Below are positions 51,804 to 61,152 of a stretch of 64,000 bases of DNA, one piece after another; position 1 is the stretch's first letter, and each line of letters begins with the position of its first letter. The notes beneath the pieces are model-generated. The model searched no databases, was not told the DNA's origin, and saw only the letters and a list, made by a program, of their open reading frames with translations. The position numbers were made by a program, and so were the translations under genes. The DNA comes from Brevibacillus_H sp049846925 (GTDB lineage: Bacteria; Bacillota; Bacilli; Brevibacillales; Brevibacillaceae), in NCBI RefSeq assembly GCF_049846925.1, contig NZ_JBNCMT010000002.1, positions 124,001-188,000 of the forward strand, written 5' to 3'.

Positions 51804-51956
51804 GATAGCCGCCCCCTTCTATAATGGAAATGGAAAAAACTAGATAACTATGAGTATACTGGCGGTACTACCATTCGTAAAATTGAATCTATTGAAACTT
51901 ACGATCGAAAATACTGATACATTAATCTCGACCTTGATGGGTGGTTCGTTAAACTA

Positions 51957-51984
51957 AAGAAACCGCTCATTTGAGCGGTTTCTT
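51957..51984 (-). terminator. Terminator of the OppA-like gene
   Basis: AAGAAACCGCTCA (51958-51970) pairs with TGAGCGGTTTCTT (51972-51984); it can act in both directions. Confidence 0.85.
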
Positions 51985-51994
51985 CCTTTTTCAA

Positions 51995-53644
51995 TTATTC
52001 CATAGAAGCCCATTTGTAGTCGACGTTGCCCTGGGTATCTACAATCACGCCTTTTACGCTGTCCTTTTTCACCCATGATTGGGTGTAGTAGTAAATCGGA
52101 AGGATTGGCATGTCTTCCATCAGCACTTGTTCTGCTTCAGCAAGCAGTTTTTTACGCTTCTCTGGATCTGCTTCGGTAGCCGATTTGTTCAGAGCATCTT
52201 TATATTTTTGATTTTCCCAACGGGTATCGTTGTTTCCACCATCTTTATCCTTAAACAGGTCAAGGAATGTGAGTGGGTCATTGTAGTCAGCCAACCAACC
52301 CATTCGGCCAATTTGGAAGTTTCCTTGATGCATATCTTCGATGTATACTTTCCATTCCTTGTTTTCGAGTTTCACGTCTACACCCAGTGCTTTTTTCCAC
52401 TGGTCTTGAACGGATTCTGCAATTTTCTTATGAGCTTCAGAGGTGTTAAATGATAAGGAAATTGGTGGCAGGCTTGTGATTCCAAGTTCTTTCATACCTT
52501 CAGCGAGATACTGCTTCGCTTTTTCGACGTCGTTATCTTGGAAGAATGGGCTGTTGCCTACGGAGTTGGAATCGGGTATGAAGCCGAGGGCTGGCTGTTG
52601 ATTTGCCTGTGTTACGTTATCGATGATCGCTTGGCGATTCAGTGCATATACGAACGCTTTGCGGATTTTCACATTATTGAATGGTGGCTTTTCTGTATTA
52701 AATTTGTACATATACGTACCGGAAATCGGAACAGTTGTCATTTTTCCGGAAGCCTTCAAAGCTTGCATTGCATCCGTAGGAAGACTGCTCAAAGGAGATC
52801 CAGCCCAGTCAATTTCCCCATTGTCATACATGGCGAGTTCTGTATTCTCATCTTCCACCATGGAGAATTCAATCCGATCCAGTTTTACAGCATCTTTATC
52901 CCAATAGTGCTCGTTTTTCTCCAGAATCAGCTTGCTCTTATGCTCCCACTCTACCATCTTGAATGGACCATTACCAACGTGGGTTTTGGCTTCAGCCGCC
53001 CAGTTCGCATTGCCTGTTACAACTTTTTGGTTAACCGGATAGTAGGTGTAGAATGCCGTCAACTCAAGGAAAAACGGAGTCGGGTTCTCCAATTGAACTT
53101 GTAGTGTCTTGTCGTCGAGTGCTTTCACCCCGACATCATCAATACTTTTCCCTTGTCCTTTGTTAAACTTTTCACCGTCTTTGATAAAGTAGAGCTGGTA
53201 CGCATAGTTGGAAGCCGTCTTTGGATCAAGGGCACGTTTCCATGCATACTCAAAATCATGAGCAGTTACAGGATCACCGTTGCTCCACTTCCCTTCCCGA
53301 AGTGTAAAGGTATACGTCTTCAGGTCTGCCGACACATCTACTTTTTCTGCTGCTGACTCATGCGGCTTGCCATCGTCACCTGTACGGGTCAACCCGTCAA
53401 AGGTAGCACGGACGATTGCACCCGAGGTCGTATCCTCTGCAAGACCTGGGTCAGCCGTTGGCGGTTCACTGTGCAGATTCAGCTTGAGTGTCTTGGAACC
53501 TGCGTTAGTTGCTGGAGTTTGTGTAGCTGGTGTCTGATTGTTTGGCGTCTGTGTCTGGGTCGTGTTGGTAGGGCTTCCGCAACCGGCTAGAGCGGCACCA
53601 GTTACAAGGAGCGAGGTTAACAAAACAAAAATATTCTTTTTCAT
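51995..53644 (-). CDS. Oligopeptide ABC transporter substrate-binding lipoprotein
   Basis: 549 residues. Lipoprotein signal ending AALAGCGSP, a Thr/Gln/Pro-rich linker with the repeat TPATQTPAT, then an OppA-type fold: LNLHSEPPTADPGLAEDTTS, REGKWSNGDPVTAHDFEYAWKR (SBP_bac_5 signature) and GWLADYNDPLTFLDLF. It captures peptides for import or signalling. No permease or ATPase genes are next to it, so it must use a transporter encoded elsewhere. Confidence 0.9.
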   Translation of the reverse strand: MKKNIFVLLTSLLVTGAALAGCGSPTNTTQTQTPNNQTPATQTPATNAGSKTLKLNLHSEPPTADPGLAEDTTSGAIVRATFDGLTRTGDDGKPHESAAEKVDVSADLKTYTFTLREGKWSNGDPVTAHDFEYAWKRALDPKTASNYAYQLYFIKDGEKFNKGQGKSIDDVGVKALDDKTLQVQLENPTPFFLELTAFYTYYPVNQKVVTGNANWAAEAKTHVGNGPFKMVEWEHKSKLILEKNEHYWDKDAVKLDRIEFSMVEDENTELAMYDNGEIDWAGSPLSSLPTDAMQALKASGKMTTVPISGTYMYKFNTEKPPFNNVKIRKAFVYALNRQAIIDNVTQANQQPALGFIPDSNSVGNSPFFQDNDVEKAKQYLAEGMKELGITSLPPISLSFNTSEAHKKIAESVQDQWKKALGVDVKLENKEWKVYIEDMHQGNFQIGRMGWLADYNDPLTFLDLFKDKDGGNNDTRWENQKYKDALNKSATEADPEKRKKLLAEAEQVLMEDMPILPIYYYTQSWVKKDSVKGVIVDTQGNVDYKWASME

Positions 53645-53826
53645 GTTAATTCCCCCTTTTCTATGGCTCTACGGATACTATACATTGGAATTTTTAGAAA
53701 AAACCAAATTTTAAGATTGTTTTATTATGATTTATTAGAATAGTTTAATTATTAAAATTTGTGTAAAAATTAATTTTGTTGAGTGAAAGTAAACACCTGT
53801 AACTGCTGGAAAGTGCAGGAACATGC

Positions 53827-53855
53827 TTGACATGAATATCATCCAACACTACAAT
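53827..53855 (+). promoter_or_regulatory. Promoter of the BlaI-M56 operon
   Basis: TTGACA (53827-53832, perfect), 17-base spacer, TACAAT (53850-53855), 25 bases before the BlaI-type start. Confidence 0.8.
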
Positions 53856-53864
53856 CAGTAGTGT
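53846..53864. promoter_or_regulatory. BlaI-type operator 1
   Basis: ACACTACAATCAGTAGTGT, a perfect 7-bp inverted repeat with 5-base spacer, covers the -10 element of the BlaI-type gene. The ACTAC/GTAGT arms resemble Mec/Bla operators. Confidence 0.75.
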
Positions 53865-53879
53865 GCGAGGTGGCAACAC

Positions 53880-54299
53880 ATGAAAATACAAAACTTTAAA
53901 TATCATGAAAGTGGTTTGAACCGATTTTTTGGACCGCTTGAAGCGAAGATCATGAACATCTTGTGGGACAGCTCTCCGAAGACGATCAAAGACGTGCAAG
54001 GAAAGCTGGAGCAAGAAAAAAGCGTAAATTTCAACACGGTGATGACCGTAATGAATCGGTTGGTTGAAAAGGGAATCTTGCAGAAAAAGACAGAGGGAAG
54101 GCTTACCCATTTCTGGCCCGTCCTGTCGAGAGATGAATTTCTCGAGACACAATCCAAGGAATTGACGCATGAGCTCATGGAGGAATTTGGCCCGCTAGTC
54201 GTCAATCATATGCTCGATGCTTTGGAAGAAGTGGACATGGGGCTATTGGAAAAGCTGGAAATGAAAATCAAAGACCTAAAAAAAGAAAAGGAACGTTAA
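53880..54299 (+). CDS. BlaI/MecI/CopY-family repressor
   Basis: 139 residues. A winged helix at about 15-85 (LEAKIMNILWDSSPKTIKDV, VNFNTVMTVMNRLVEKGILQ) and a C-terminal dimerisation helix. In relatives, dimers are removed when a membrane M56 protease is triggered and the repressor is cleaved. The M56 gene follows 4 bases later. Operators sit at this gene's own promoter and before the DoxX gene downstream. Confidence 0.9.
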   Translation: MKIQNFKYHESGLNRFFGPLEAKIMNILWDSSPKTIKDVQGKLEQEKSVNFNTVMTVMNRLVEKGILQKKTEGRLTHFWPVLSRDEFLETQSKELTHELMEEFGPLVVNHMLDALEEVDMGLLEKLEMKIKDLKKEKER

Positions 54300-54303
54300 A
54301 ACC

Positions 54304-55152
54304 ATGTGGGAAAATCGTTCAAAGGTTTTATTTGGTTCGGGTGTTCTAATCGCAGGCTTGATCATAATCCAAATGATCATGTATGCACTCTATGTACTAG
54401 TAGGGATAGACCCACACTTCAACCTGATTCAAATTTGCGATAGTTGGGTGAAAAAGTACGATCTACATTCACTGAGTTATGTCCTGAACGTTTTGGTGTT
54501 TTATACGCTCTCTCTTATGGTCTGGGGGATCTATAAACAAATCCGATTATCGAGGCAAGCATACCGAAAGATGGTTGGCATAAAGGACAGTTCTGTTACC
54601 GAGCAAATGAATCAAGCATACAGCCATTCCAAACAGGATATTCTTGTGATCCGCCATGCAGATCCACTTGCATTTACAATGGGATTCATGAAAACACGAA
54701 TTGTTCTTTCCACAGGGCTGCTGGAATTATTAGACGAAGATGAAAGTAAAGCCGTCATTTACCATGAGAAGTACCACTTAAAACATAGTGATCCTTTGAA
54801 AACGTTACTGCTATACCTGTTTTCTTCTGTAATGTGGTATCTTCCTATTCTGAAATCGTTCCATCAAAACTATAGAATCATCAGAGAGTTACTCGCAGAC
54901 AAATATTCGATTGAACAAATGCAGACACCTACACATCTGGGAAGTGCACTGATCAAAATGATCAAGAGAGGGAAATCTACCCCACTGCCTTTTTCGCATG
55001 TATCGTTTGCTGAGACCTCGATCAATTATCGAATCAAGCAGTTAGTAGAGCCCGAGTCAGACCTGCCATTGCATTTTCCACTGAAATCATTGATGATCTC
55101 GATAAAAATACTCTTAGTTTTATTCACTTCGTTTATTTTGGCTTTGTCTTAA
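54304..55152 (+). CDS. M56-family (BlaR1-like) membrane metalloprotease without sensor domain
   Basis: 282 residues. Two N-terminal helices (about 10-32 and 58-78), the zinc motif HEKYH in VIYHEKYHLKHSDPL with the downstream Glu in IIRELLADKYS, and two more helices, the last at the C-terminus. Classic BlaR1 carries a C-terminal penicillin-binding sensor of ~250 residues, which is absent here, so another signal must trigger it. Translation is probably coupled with the repressor gene. Confidence 0.87.
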   Translation: MWENRSKVLFGSGVLIAGLIIIQMIMYALYVLVGIDPHFNLIQICDSWVKKYDLHSLSYVLNVLVFYTLSLMVWGIYKQIRLSRQAYRKMVGIKDSSVTEQMNQAYSHSKQDILVIRHADPLAFTMGFMKTRIVLSTGLLELLDEDESKAVIYHEKYHLKHSDPLKTLLLYLFSSVMWYLPILKSFHQNYRIIRELLADKYSIEQMQTPTHLGSALIKMIKRGKSTPLPFSHVSFAETSINYRIKQLVEPESDLPLHFPLKSLMISIKILLVLFTSFILALS

Positions 55153-55170
55153 TTTTTTTTAGGAAATTAC

Positions 55171-55185
55171 ACTACACTGTGTAGT
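55171..55185. promoter_or_regulatory. BlaI-type operator 2, before DoxX copy 2
   Basis: ACTACACTGTGTAGT is a perfect palindrome with the same ACTAC/GTAGT arms as operator 1, about 42 bases before the DoxX start. A weak promoter (TTGTCT 55144-55149, TACACT 55168-55173) overlaps it. Confidence 0.7.
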
Positions 55186-55226
55186 TTAAAAAATAGATCT
55201 TATTCAATCAACTAGGGAGGAAAACA

Positions 55227-55631
55227 ATGATGAAATGGAATAACGATACGGCAAACTTGCTTCTTCGAGTAGTATTGGGAATTACTTTTTTGGTGCATGG
55301 GCTTGATAAATTCGGAAACGGCATCGAAAACGTTGTAGGCTTCTTCGGGAAAATCGGGTTGCCTGGTTTCATGGCTTATTTCGTCGCTGGTGTTGAGGTT
55401 GTTGGCGGTATTGCCTTGATCCTCGGTCTTGGCACACGTATTTTTTCTGCTCTTTTTGCAATCATCATGCTGGTTGCCATTGGTACCGTGAAAATTGGTA
55501 AAGGCTTCTCAGGCGGGTATGAATTTGAGCTTGCCTTGATGGCGATGTCTCTTTCTCTCGTAGTGAGCGGTGCACGTTTCATGGCTTTGGACAGTCTGTT
55601 TACGAAAAAAAGCAGTGTGAGCAATTCATAA
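55227..55631 (+). CDS. DoxX-family membrane protein, copy 2
   Basis: 134 residues, four helices: LLLRVVLGITFLVHGLDKFG, FVAGVEVVGGIALILGLGTR and KGFSGGYEFELALMAMSL are DoxX motifs. GGGAGG precedes ATGATG. It stands right after the BlaI-M56 pair behind a matching operator, so it is the most likely regulated target. Relatives deal with redox or quinone stress; the precise role is unknown. Copy 1 at 38526 is under a different operator. Confidence 0.86.
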   Translation: MMKWNNDTANLLLRVVLGITFLVHGLDKFGNGIENVVGFFGKIGLPGFMAYFVAGVEVVGGIALILGLGTRIFSALFAIIMLVAIGTVKIGKGFSGGYEFELALMAMSLSLVVSGARFMALDSLFTKKSSVSNS

Positions 55632-55718
55632 TTAACTATCAGCTAAGGTTTGTTAGTACTTTGTAGGGCGGGTTACTACATTTCTTGTAGGGCTTGCCCT
55701 CTTTCTTTTTCTTATCAA

Positions 55719-55747
55719 AACAAAAAGAACTGCATCTAGCAGTTCTT
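55719..55747 (-). terminator. Terminator of the GNAT gene
   Basis: AAGAACTGC (55725-55733) pairs with GCAGTTCTT (55739-55747), with TTTTTGTTTTG following on the minus strand. Confidence 0.8.
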
Positions 55748-56422
55748 CTATACGCCCATCTGTGAAATGCAATCCATCAGAATTCGTTGGTCGATCCCGT
55801 TTACACTATAATATTTCTCTTTGTAAATGGCTCTGATAATCGCACTTACTTCCTTTTTGGAAAGGTGCTGATTTTCATAATTTTTGATATAGAAATTCAG
55901 CGGCACACGCTCACCGCCATCATGCAATGGCGGCTGATAGTAGTCGATTTCCTCGTATTTCCGATATCGATTCCGTTCAAAAAAACGGCTTCGTTTGATA
56001 CAATCCTGTTTCTCTTCCGGGGTTTGGACTACTTCCTGCTTTTCAGTCTCCAAGACGATACTCTGTATGGATGGGAATCCAGCCGATTTGGCGTCCTCTG
56101 TCAGCAATTCCTCCATTTTGTACAACGTCTTTGTTCCCAGACCCTTGCTTCTTTTCGTTGGTGTTGCCGCAATATATACAATAAAACCGGAATTGACCTC
56201 TTTGATATAGTGGCCTGTCGCAAAAGAAACAATTTGCTCTCCCTCCAAACCAATGAGGAAGTGGAAGTTATTAGCTGAGTTGTTTTTTGCGTACCGCAGA
56301 CTCTCCCAAAAAATCTCGTGCGGTTCTCTAACTTCAAGGGGAAACGTATCGTCATAAAAAGCTAGTGCTTCCTCCACAAAGATAGGATTATCTACTGTGG
56401 CCTCAGCAAATTGAATAACCAT
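55748..56422 (-). CDS. GNAT-family acetyltransferase
   Basis: 224 residues. The GNAT core is recognisable in GFIVYIAATPTKRSKGLGTKTLYKMEELL (acetyl-CoA loop); the C-terminal half, with RSRFFERNRYRKYEEIDYYQPP, is typical of a Bacillales group of GNAT proteins of unknown substrate. The ATG at 56420-56422 lies 9 bases after AAAGGAG; the frame upstream starts only with a TTG. Confidence 0.8.
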   Translation of the reverse strand: MVIQFAEATVDNPIFVEEALAFYDDTFPLEVREPHEIFWESLRYAKNNSANNFHFLIGLEGEQIVSFATGHYIKEVNSGFIVYIAATPTKRSKGLGTKTLYKMEELLTEDAKSAGFPSIQSIVLETEKQEVVQTPEEKQDCIKRSRFFERNRYRKYEEIDYYQPPLHDGGERVPLNFYIKNYENQHLSKKEVSAIIRAIYKEKYYSVNGIDQRILMDCISQMGV

Positions 56423-56524
56423 ACTCACAATCTCCTTTGAAACGATCAAAATTTCTTGATTGAAAGGTTGTCACAAAAAGTAATACTATCACATTTTTTC
56501 ACAAGATTCATAGACAAAAATATG

Positions 56525-56557
56525 AAAAAACCAACATCCTCAGTGAAGAGATGTCGG
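56525..56557 (-). terminator. Terminator of the galactose/ROK operon
   Basis: CCAACATC (56531-56538) pairs with GATGTCGG (56550-56557, one mismatch), followed on the minus strand by TTTTTT. Confidence 0.7.
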
Positions 56558-56576
56558 CTTTTGAAGATACTGTATG

Positions 56577-57806
56577 CTATTTGCTTACGCCTTCAGGAGT
56601 AAAGATTTTGGCGAGAAGCAATGTGAACGCTCCGATAGCCATTGCATTTTTACCCAGTTCACTGGTAACAATCTGAAGCGCATTCGTTGGCGTTTGCAAT
56701 GCTCTCTCCTGTACGGTTCGTCTGAGCGAATCCAGCACATAATCGTTTGCTCTGAAGACACCCCCGGAGAGTATGATGCAAGATGGGTTGAACGAATTGA
56801 TCAGGTTGGCAATCCCAACACCAAGGTACGTACCTGTCTCTTCCATGACACGAATAGCCAGTTGGTCTCCTGCAACCGCGGCACGGAAGATCTCTTCTCC
56901 GGTAACCTTGACTGGATCAGCACCACTGCCTGGCTTGTGCAAAATGCTCTGTTCTCCACTTGCAATTGCTCGCTCAACACGTGCTTCCATCGAAGGTCCT
57001 GATGCCAATGCTTCCAGACAGCCGGTATTGCCGCAACTACACTGGGGTCCATGCAAATCAATGGTTGTATGTCCGATCTCTCCAGCAGTAAATGATGCTC
57101 CCTGATACAACCGTCCGTCGAGTATGATTCCTGCTCCAATCCCTGTTCCTACGTTAACGCAGACAAAGTGGCTCAAACCCTGCCCTTGACCGAACCAGCT
57201 CTCACCCAGCGCCAAGGCCCTCACGTCATTATCTACTTCTACTGGAAGAGAAAACTTCGTCTCCAACACTTCTTTTATTTTCACATTTCGCAATGGGATA
57301 TTCGGAGCAAAAATCGAGATACCCTGGATCGGATCGACAAGTCCATGCATGCCTACGCCGATTCCCAAAAAGGAAGATTGCTCTGCTTTTGAATCCTGCA
57401 TGACTTGCCGAATCAATTCTTTGAGCATGCGCAGATATTCGGCTTCTGTGGGTCCCTTTCCGACAAGCACTTCTTGCTCTGCCATGATACTGCCATCTAC
57501 AGTCGCCGCTACAGCTCGTATCTTTTTCGCACCAGCATACACTCCTACTACATGGAATGCTTCAGCATTCAGCCGCAGCAGGATGGGCTTCCTTCCGCCA
57601 GAAGATTCGCCCCGCTCGCTTTCCAAAATCCAGTTTTCCTCCAACAGTTCATTCGCGATGTTGGTTACCGTTGGTGGGGTGAGTTCAGTCAGCTTGGCAA
57701 TTTCTGCTCGTGAAATCGGTCCGTGTAGCCGTATGATATTGAGGATGATCGACTTGTTCAGCGATTTCATCCACTGAAAACTTCCCGTCTGCATTGATTT
57801 AGACAT
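56577..57806 (-). CDS. ROK-family repressor/sugar kinase homologue
   Basis: 409 residues. N-terminal winged helix (about 15-75: ISRAEIAKLTELTPPTVTNIANELL) joined to a ROK domain with VNVGTGIGAGIILDGRLYQG, GEIGHTTIDLHGPQC and the zinc motif CSCGNTGCLE. This is the XylR/NagC-like layout, so it is likely the sugar-responsive repressor of the gal operon in which it is the last gene. GEIGH could still allow ligand binding or kinase activity. AAGGAAGAG before the ATG. Confidence 0.9.
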   Translation of the reverse strand: MSKSMQTGSFQWMKSLNKSIILNIIRLHGPISRAEIAKLTELTPPTVTNIANELLEENWILESERGESSGGRKPILLRLNAEAFHVVGVYAGAKKIRAVAATVDGSIMAEQEVLVGKGPTEAEYLRMLKELIRQVMQDSKAEQSSFLGIGVGMHGLVDPIQGISIFAPNIPLRNVKIKEVLETKFSLPVEVDNDVRALALGESWFGQGQGLSHFVCVNVGTGIGAGIILDGRLYQGASFTAGEIGHTTIDLHGPQCSCGNTGCLEALASGPSMEARVERAIASGEQSILHKPGSGADPVKVTGEEIFRAAVAGDQLAIRVMEETGTYLGVGIANLINSFNPSCIILSGGVFRANDYVLDSLRRTVQERALQTPTNALQIVTSELGKNAMAIGAFTLLLAKIFTPEGVSK

Positions 57807-57859
57807 TGGTCTCTTCCTTTTTCACGTACTATGAAAACAGGGGCAAGTTCCTCCCCAAC

Positions 57860-58975
57860 TTAGGAGAGTACCAGCACATCTGGTCGTTTATATGTTACCC
57901 CATCTCGTTCCACAAGCAAATACCCCCATTCACCTGTGTACGTAAGGAATTCATTAGCCTGCTCGCCTACCAGGATCGTATCTTCTGACTTGATTCCACG
58001 AATCGCCGGATTCCAGGCAAATGCCTGATGTAGCTGAACAACACCAGGAGACTCGGAAGTAGCAAGGAATTCACGAGAAGCGTAGCCGGTTGGCCCTCCC
58101 TGATGCAAATAGCGCCAGTCATCCGGGAACCCCATTTGTCGGTAGCTTTCAATCCCTGTGTTGAACACCTCACAGATCGCCTTGCCTGGTCTGGTTGCTG
58201 CGTTCATACTCACGTCTATCTGTGCCAGTTTTGCTTTATTTACCCGAATTTCCTCAGGGAGTGGTCCGAAGTGAACAAATCGGGTCACATTGGCGACCAA
58301 CCCGAATTTCTCCCCGCAAAGAACCAGCATGGCGTATTTGTCCAGTTTCTTGGCTGTTGGAATCGGGTGGCGGTAGTTTAGAATTCTGTCATCCGTAGCA
58401 ACCAACAAAACCTGCGGGTTGATTCCGTGTGCCATCACTTTGGATGCAAGCAGCGCCTGAATTTGAAATTCAGTCATACCCGGCTGGATTTCACGGCAAG
58501 TAGCTTCAATCGCTCTGGCAGACGCTTGACACAACCAGCGATATTTATTCTGCTCATCTTCATTCAGTACATAAGAGAGTTTAGCAATTTCGGTCCCTAG
58601 TACCAAAACATCCGGGAGAAAAGAAGAAGCTTGAACGGTATCTGTTCCCATTCTTTTATTCTGGCAGCGAGCAACAATCGCCGGTTCCACACTCTCATGC
58701 CACTCCGTAGTTAGCCACTCCACATCCAACCCGTTCATTTCTTCTTCCTTGATGCGGGCGGACTCCATTTGATTGGTGATGCAAATAACCCGGTCCGAAA
58801 AAATGAGGAAATCCGAAACTCCTTGCTCTGTCGTTTGAACGATATAATTGGATTGTCCGCTTGTCAACCAGGAGAAGCTTCTGCGCTTACGCAACAAAAG
58901 GCCATCGAGTTGCTTTTTGTCCATCAATTCTCGCAGCTTTCTAATCCGTTCATCAAAAACAGCTTGCTTCGTCAT
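57860..58975 (-). CDS. M24 (creatinase/aminopeptidase-fold) protein lacking metal ligands
   Basis: 371 residues. Creatinase N-terminal domain (about 5-140) and a pita-bread C-terminal domain (about 145-370). The usual first Asp and second Asp ligands of M24 peptidases are replaced: LVLCGEKFGLVANVTRFV instead of a D-x-G...SD-x-TR pattern, though HQGGPTGY keeps a His. So it is probably not an Xaa-Pro peptidase; a metal-free reaction as in creatinase is possible. Placed between galE and the ROK gene on the same strand, in the gal operon. Confidence 0.85.
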   Translation of the reverse strand: MTKQAVFDERIRKLRELMDKKQLDGLLLRKRRSFSWLTSGQSNYIVQTTEQGVSDFLIFSDRVICITNQMESARIKEEEMNGLDVEWLTTEWHESVEPAIVARCQNKRMGTDTVQASSFLPDVLVLGTEIAKLSYVLNEDEQNKYRWLCQASARAIEATCREIQPGMTEFQIQALLASKVMAHGINPQVLLVATDDRILNYRHPIPTAKKLDKYAMLVLCGEKFGLVANVTRFVHFGPLPEEIRVNKAKLAQIDVSMNAATRPGKAICEVFNTGIESYRQMGFPDDWRYLHQGGPTGYASREFLATSESPGVVQLHQAFAWNPAIRGIKSEDTILVGEQANEFLTYTGEWGYLLVERDGVTYKRPDVLVLS

Positions 58976-59002
58976 ATTTACACCCCCGTCCGCTAGATTT
59001 GC

Positions 59003-59989
59003 CTAACTGTCGTACCCGTTGGGATGGGTGCGATGCCAGTCCCATGCACTCTGAATGATGGTGTTGAGATCCGATTGAGCTGGAATCCAGCCTAATTCAG
59101 CCTTTGCCTTCTCAGGGGAGGCAATCAGAACAGCCGGGTCGCCTGCGCGTCTTGTTTCCATTCGAACAGGAATCGGATGCTTAGTAATTCGTCGAACCTC
59201 TTCTATGACCTCATTCACAGAAAACCCTGTCCCGTTCCCCAAATTGTAGATCCCGCTCTCTTCTTTTTCACGCAGGCGCTTCAAGGCGAGGTAGTGGGCA
59301 TTAGCCAAATCCATGACATGGACATAATCTCGAATACAAGTACCATCCTTTGTTGGATAATCATCACCAAAGACAGAAATATACTCACGTTGCCCGAGTG
59401 CGACTTGCAAAATAATCGGGATCAGGTGACTCTCGGGACGGTGATCCTCTCCGATTTGCCCATTCGGATGAGCACCTGCTGCATTAAAGTAACGAAGGGA
59501 GACAGACTTGATGCCATACGCTTGGTCGCACCAATTCAGCATGTGTTCAATTGCCAGCTTGGTTTCCCCATACGGGCTGGTCGGCTCGGTCGGGTCTGAC
59601 TCTTTGATCGGAATGTGTTTCGGCTCCCCGTAAGTCGCTGCCGTTGAAGAGAAGACGATTTTTTTTACACCATAACGGTTCATTGTCTCCAGAAGGTTGA
59701 TTGCTGCTCCTACATTGTTGCGATAATATTTCAATGGTTCAGTCACACTTTCACCAACGAGCGAACTTGCTGCGAAGTGAATGACTGCTTCAATGGTATG
59801 AGAAGTGAAGATCTGGTCAAGCAGTGCCGTATCGTGGATATTTCCCTGATAAAAGTGATTCCCCAATGATGCCAGCTTGTGCCCGGTTGCGAGATTGTCC
59901 AATACGATTACTTCTTCACCGTGCGAAAGAAATTCAGCAACCGTATGACTGCCAATAAACCCAGCTCCACCTGTAACTAAAATGGCCAT
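59003..59989 (-). CDS. galE: UDP-glucose 4-epimerase
   Basis: 328 residues. GGAGFIGSHTVAEFL (NAD-binding), catalytic Ser in VFSSTAATYGEP and Tyr/Lys in SPYGETKLAIEHML, and NLGNGTGFSVNEVIEEV. It converts UDP-galactose to UDP-glucose. The start overlaps the end of galK by 13 bases, showing a tight operon. Confidence 0.96.
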   Translation of the reverse strand: MAILVTGGAGFIGSHTVAEFLSHGEEVIVLDNLATGHKLASLGNHFYQGNIHDTALLDQIFTSHTIEAVIHFAASSLVGESVTEPLKYYRNNVGAAINLLETMNRYGVKKIVFSSTAATYGEPKHIPIKESDPTEPTSPYGETKLAIEHMLNWCDQAYGIKSVSLRYFNAAGAHPNGQIGEDHRPESHLIPIILQVALGQREYISVFGDDYPTKDGTCIRDYVHVMDLANAHYLALKRLREKEESGIYNLGNGTGFSVNEVIEEVRRITKHPIPVRMETRRAGDPAVLIASPEKAKAELGWIPAQSDLNTIIQSAWDWHRTHPNGYDS

Positions 59990-61152
59990 GTTTTATCCTC
60001 CCCCACTGCAATCTCTCTTGCACCTTCCCCAAGGTTGCATACATAGAAATCGGCTGTAAAGCCAGTTTTTTGTGTGTATTGTTGTGCTACGCTGTTTCCA
60101 AATTCAGCCAATCGCTCCTTGTGCACGACGTTAACCGTACATCCACCAAATCCTGCACCTGTCATTCTGGCACCGATGCAGCCTTCCATTTGAAGCGCTT
60201 CTTCCACCAACGTATCAAGCTCAAAGCAGGAGACTTCATAAAAGTGACGTAACGAATGGTGGGATGCAACCATATACTGTCCGAATCTGATCAAATCACC
60301 TTGTTTTAGCGCCTCGGTTGATTGTTTAACCCGATCGTTTTCATAGACGACGTGCTCCAGGCGGTTGCTGATCGTTGGAATTTTAATGAGCTCACGAACC
60401 TTTTCCCATTCATCGACCGACACACTACCCAAGTCTTTCGCTTCTGCCAGCTTGCTTTGAATGATGGTAAATCCATCTTCACATTCCTGTCTTCGCTCAT
60501 TGTATTTGGAATCTGCCAGTTCTCGTCGCTTGTTGCTATTGATGACAACGAGTCGATAGTCTCCGAGAGTAAGTGGCACATAGCGATACTCCAATGTATT
60601 GCAACGTAAAAACATGGCGTGATCTTGTTTCCCCATTCCTACTGCGAACTGATCCATAATACCGCAGTTGACTCCCATGTACTGATTCTCTGCTTGTTGT
60701 GTCAACTTCACCAAATCAATGATAGAAAGCTCTGCATTTGCAAGCGCACACACCCCGATTGCAGTGACCATCTCGATGGAAGCAGAGGATGAGAGACCTG
60801 CACCATTCGGAATATTGCCGTGAAAGAGGATATCAAATCCACCAAAATCTACTCCACGCTGCTTTAACAAGGACAAAACACCCTTCGGATAGTTCCCCCA
60901 CCCGTCTTCTGCACGAAACTCGAGATGATTTGTATCGCAGGTAACGACGTGTGCAAATGAGGTTGAAGCCATTCGAAGACAATCGTCCTGGCGTTTGCGG
61001 ATCGCCATCCATGTACCGAAATCCAATGCAGCAGGTAATACATATCCGCCGCTGTAATCGGTATGATCCCCAATCAGGTTTACTCGGCCCGGTGCAAAAA
61101 ACAGTCGAATCGATTCCGATGAACCACCAAAACGTTCGAGAAATTGTTTCAT
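59977..61152 (-). CDS. galK: Galactokinase
   Basis: 391 residues. FAPGRVNLIGDHTDYSGGYVLP (galactose-binding signature), GNIPNGAGLSSSASIEM (ATP loop) and MTGAGFGGCTVNVV. It phosphorylates galactose to galactose-1-phosphate. ATG overlaps the stop of galT by 4 bases. Confidence 0.96.
   Translation of the reverse strand: MKQFLERFGGSSESIRLFFAPGRVNLIGDHTDYSGGYVLPAALDFGTWMAIRKRQDDCLRMASTSFAHVVTCDTNHLEFRAEDGWGNYPKGVLSLLKQRGVDFGGFDILFHGNIPNGAGLSSSASIEMVTAIGVCALANAELSIIDLVKLTQQAENQYMGVNCGIMDQFAVGMGKQDHAMFLRCNTLEYRYVPLTLGDYRLVVINSNKRRELADSKYNERRQECEDGFTIIQSKLAEAKDLGSVSVDEWEKVRELIKIPTISNRLEHVVYENDRVKQSTEALKQGDLIRFGQYMVASHHSLRHFYEVSCFELDTLVEEALQMEGCIGARMTGAGFGGCTVNVVHKERLAEFGNSVAQQYTQKTGFTADFYVCNLGEGAREIAVGEDKTWPF

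Noticed and set aside
52538..53104. 188-codon plus-strand frame
   Set aside because: Antisense of the OppA-like gene; no ribosome binding site.
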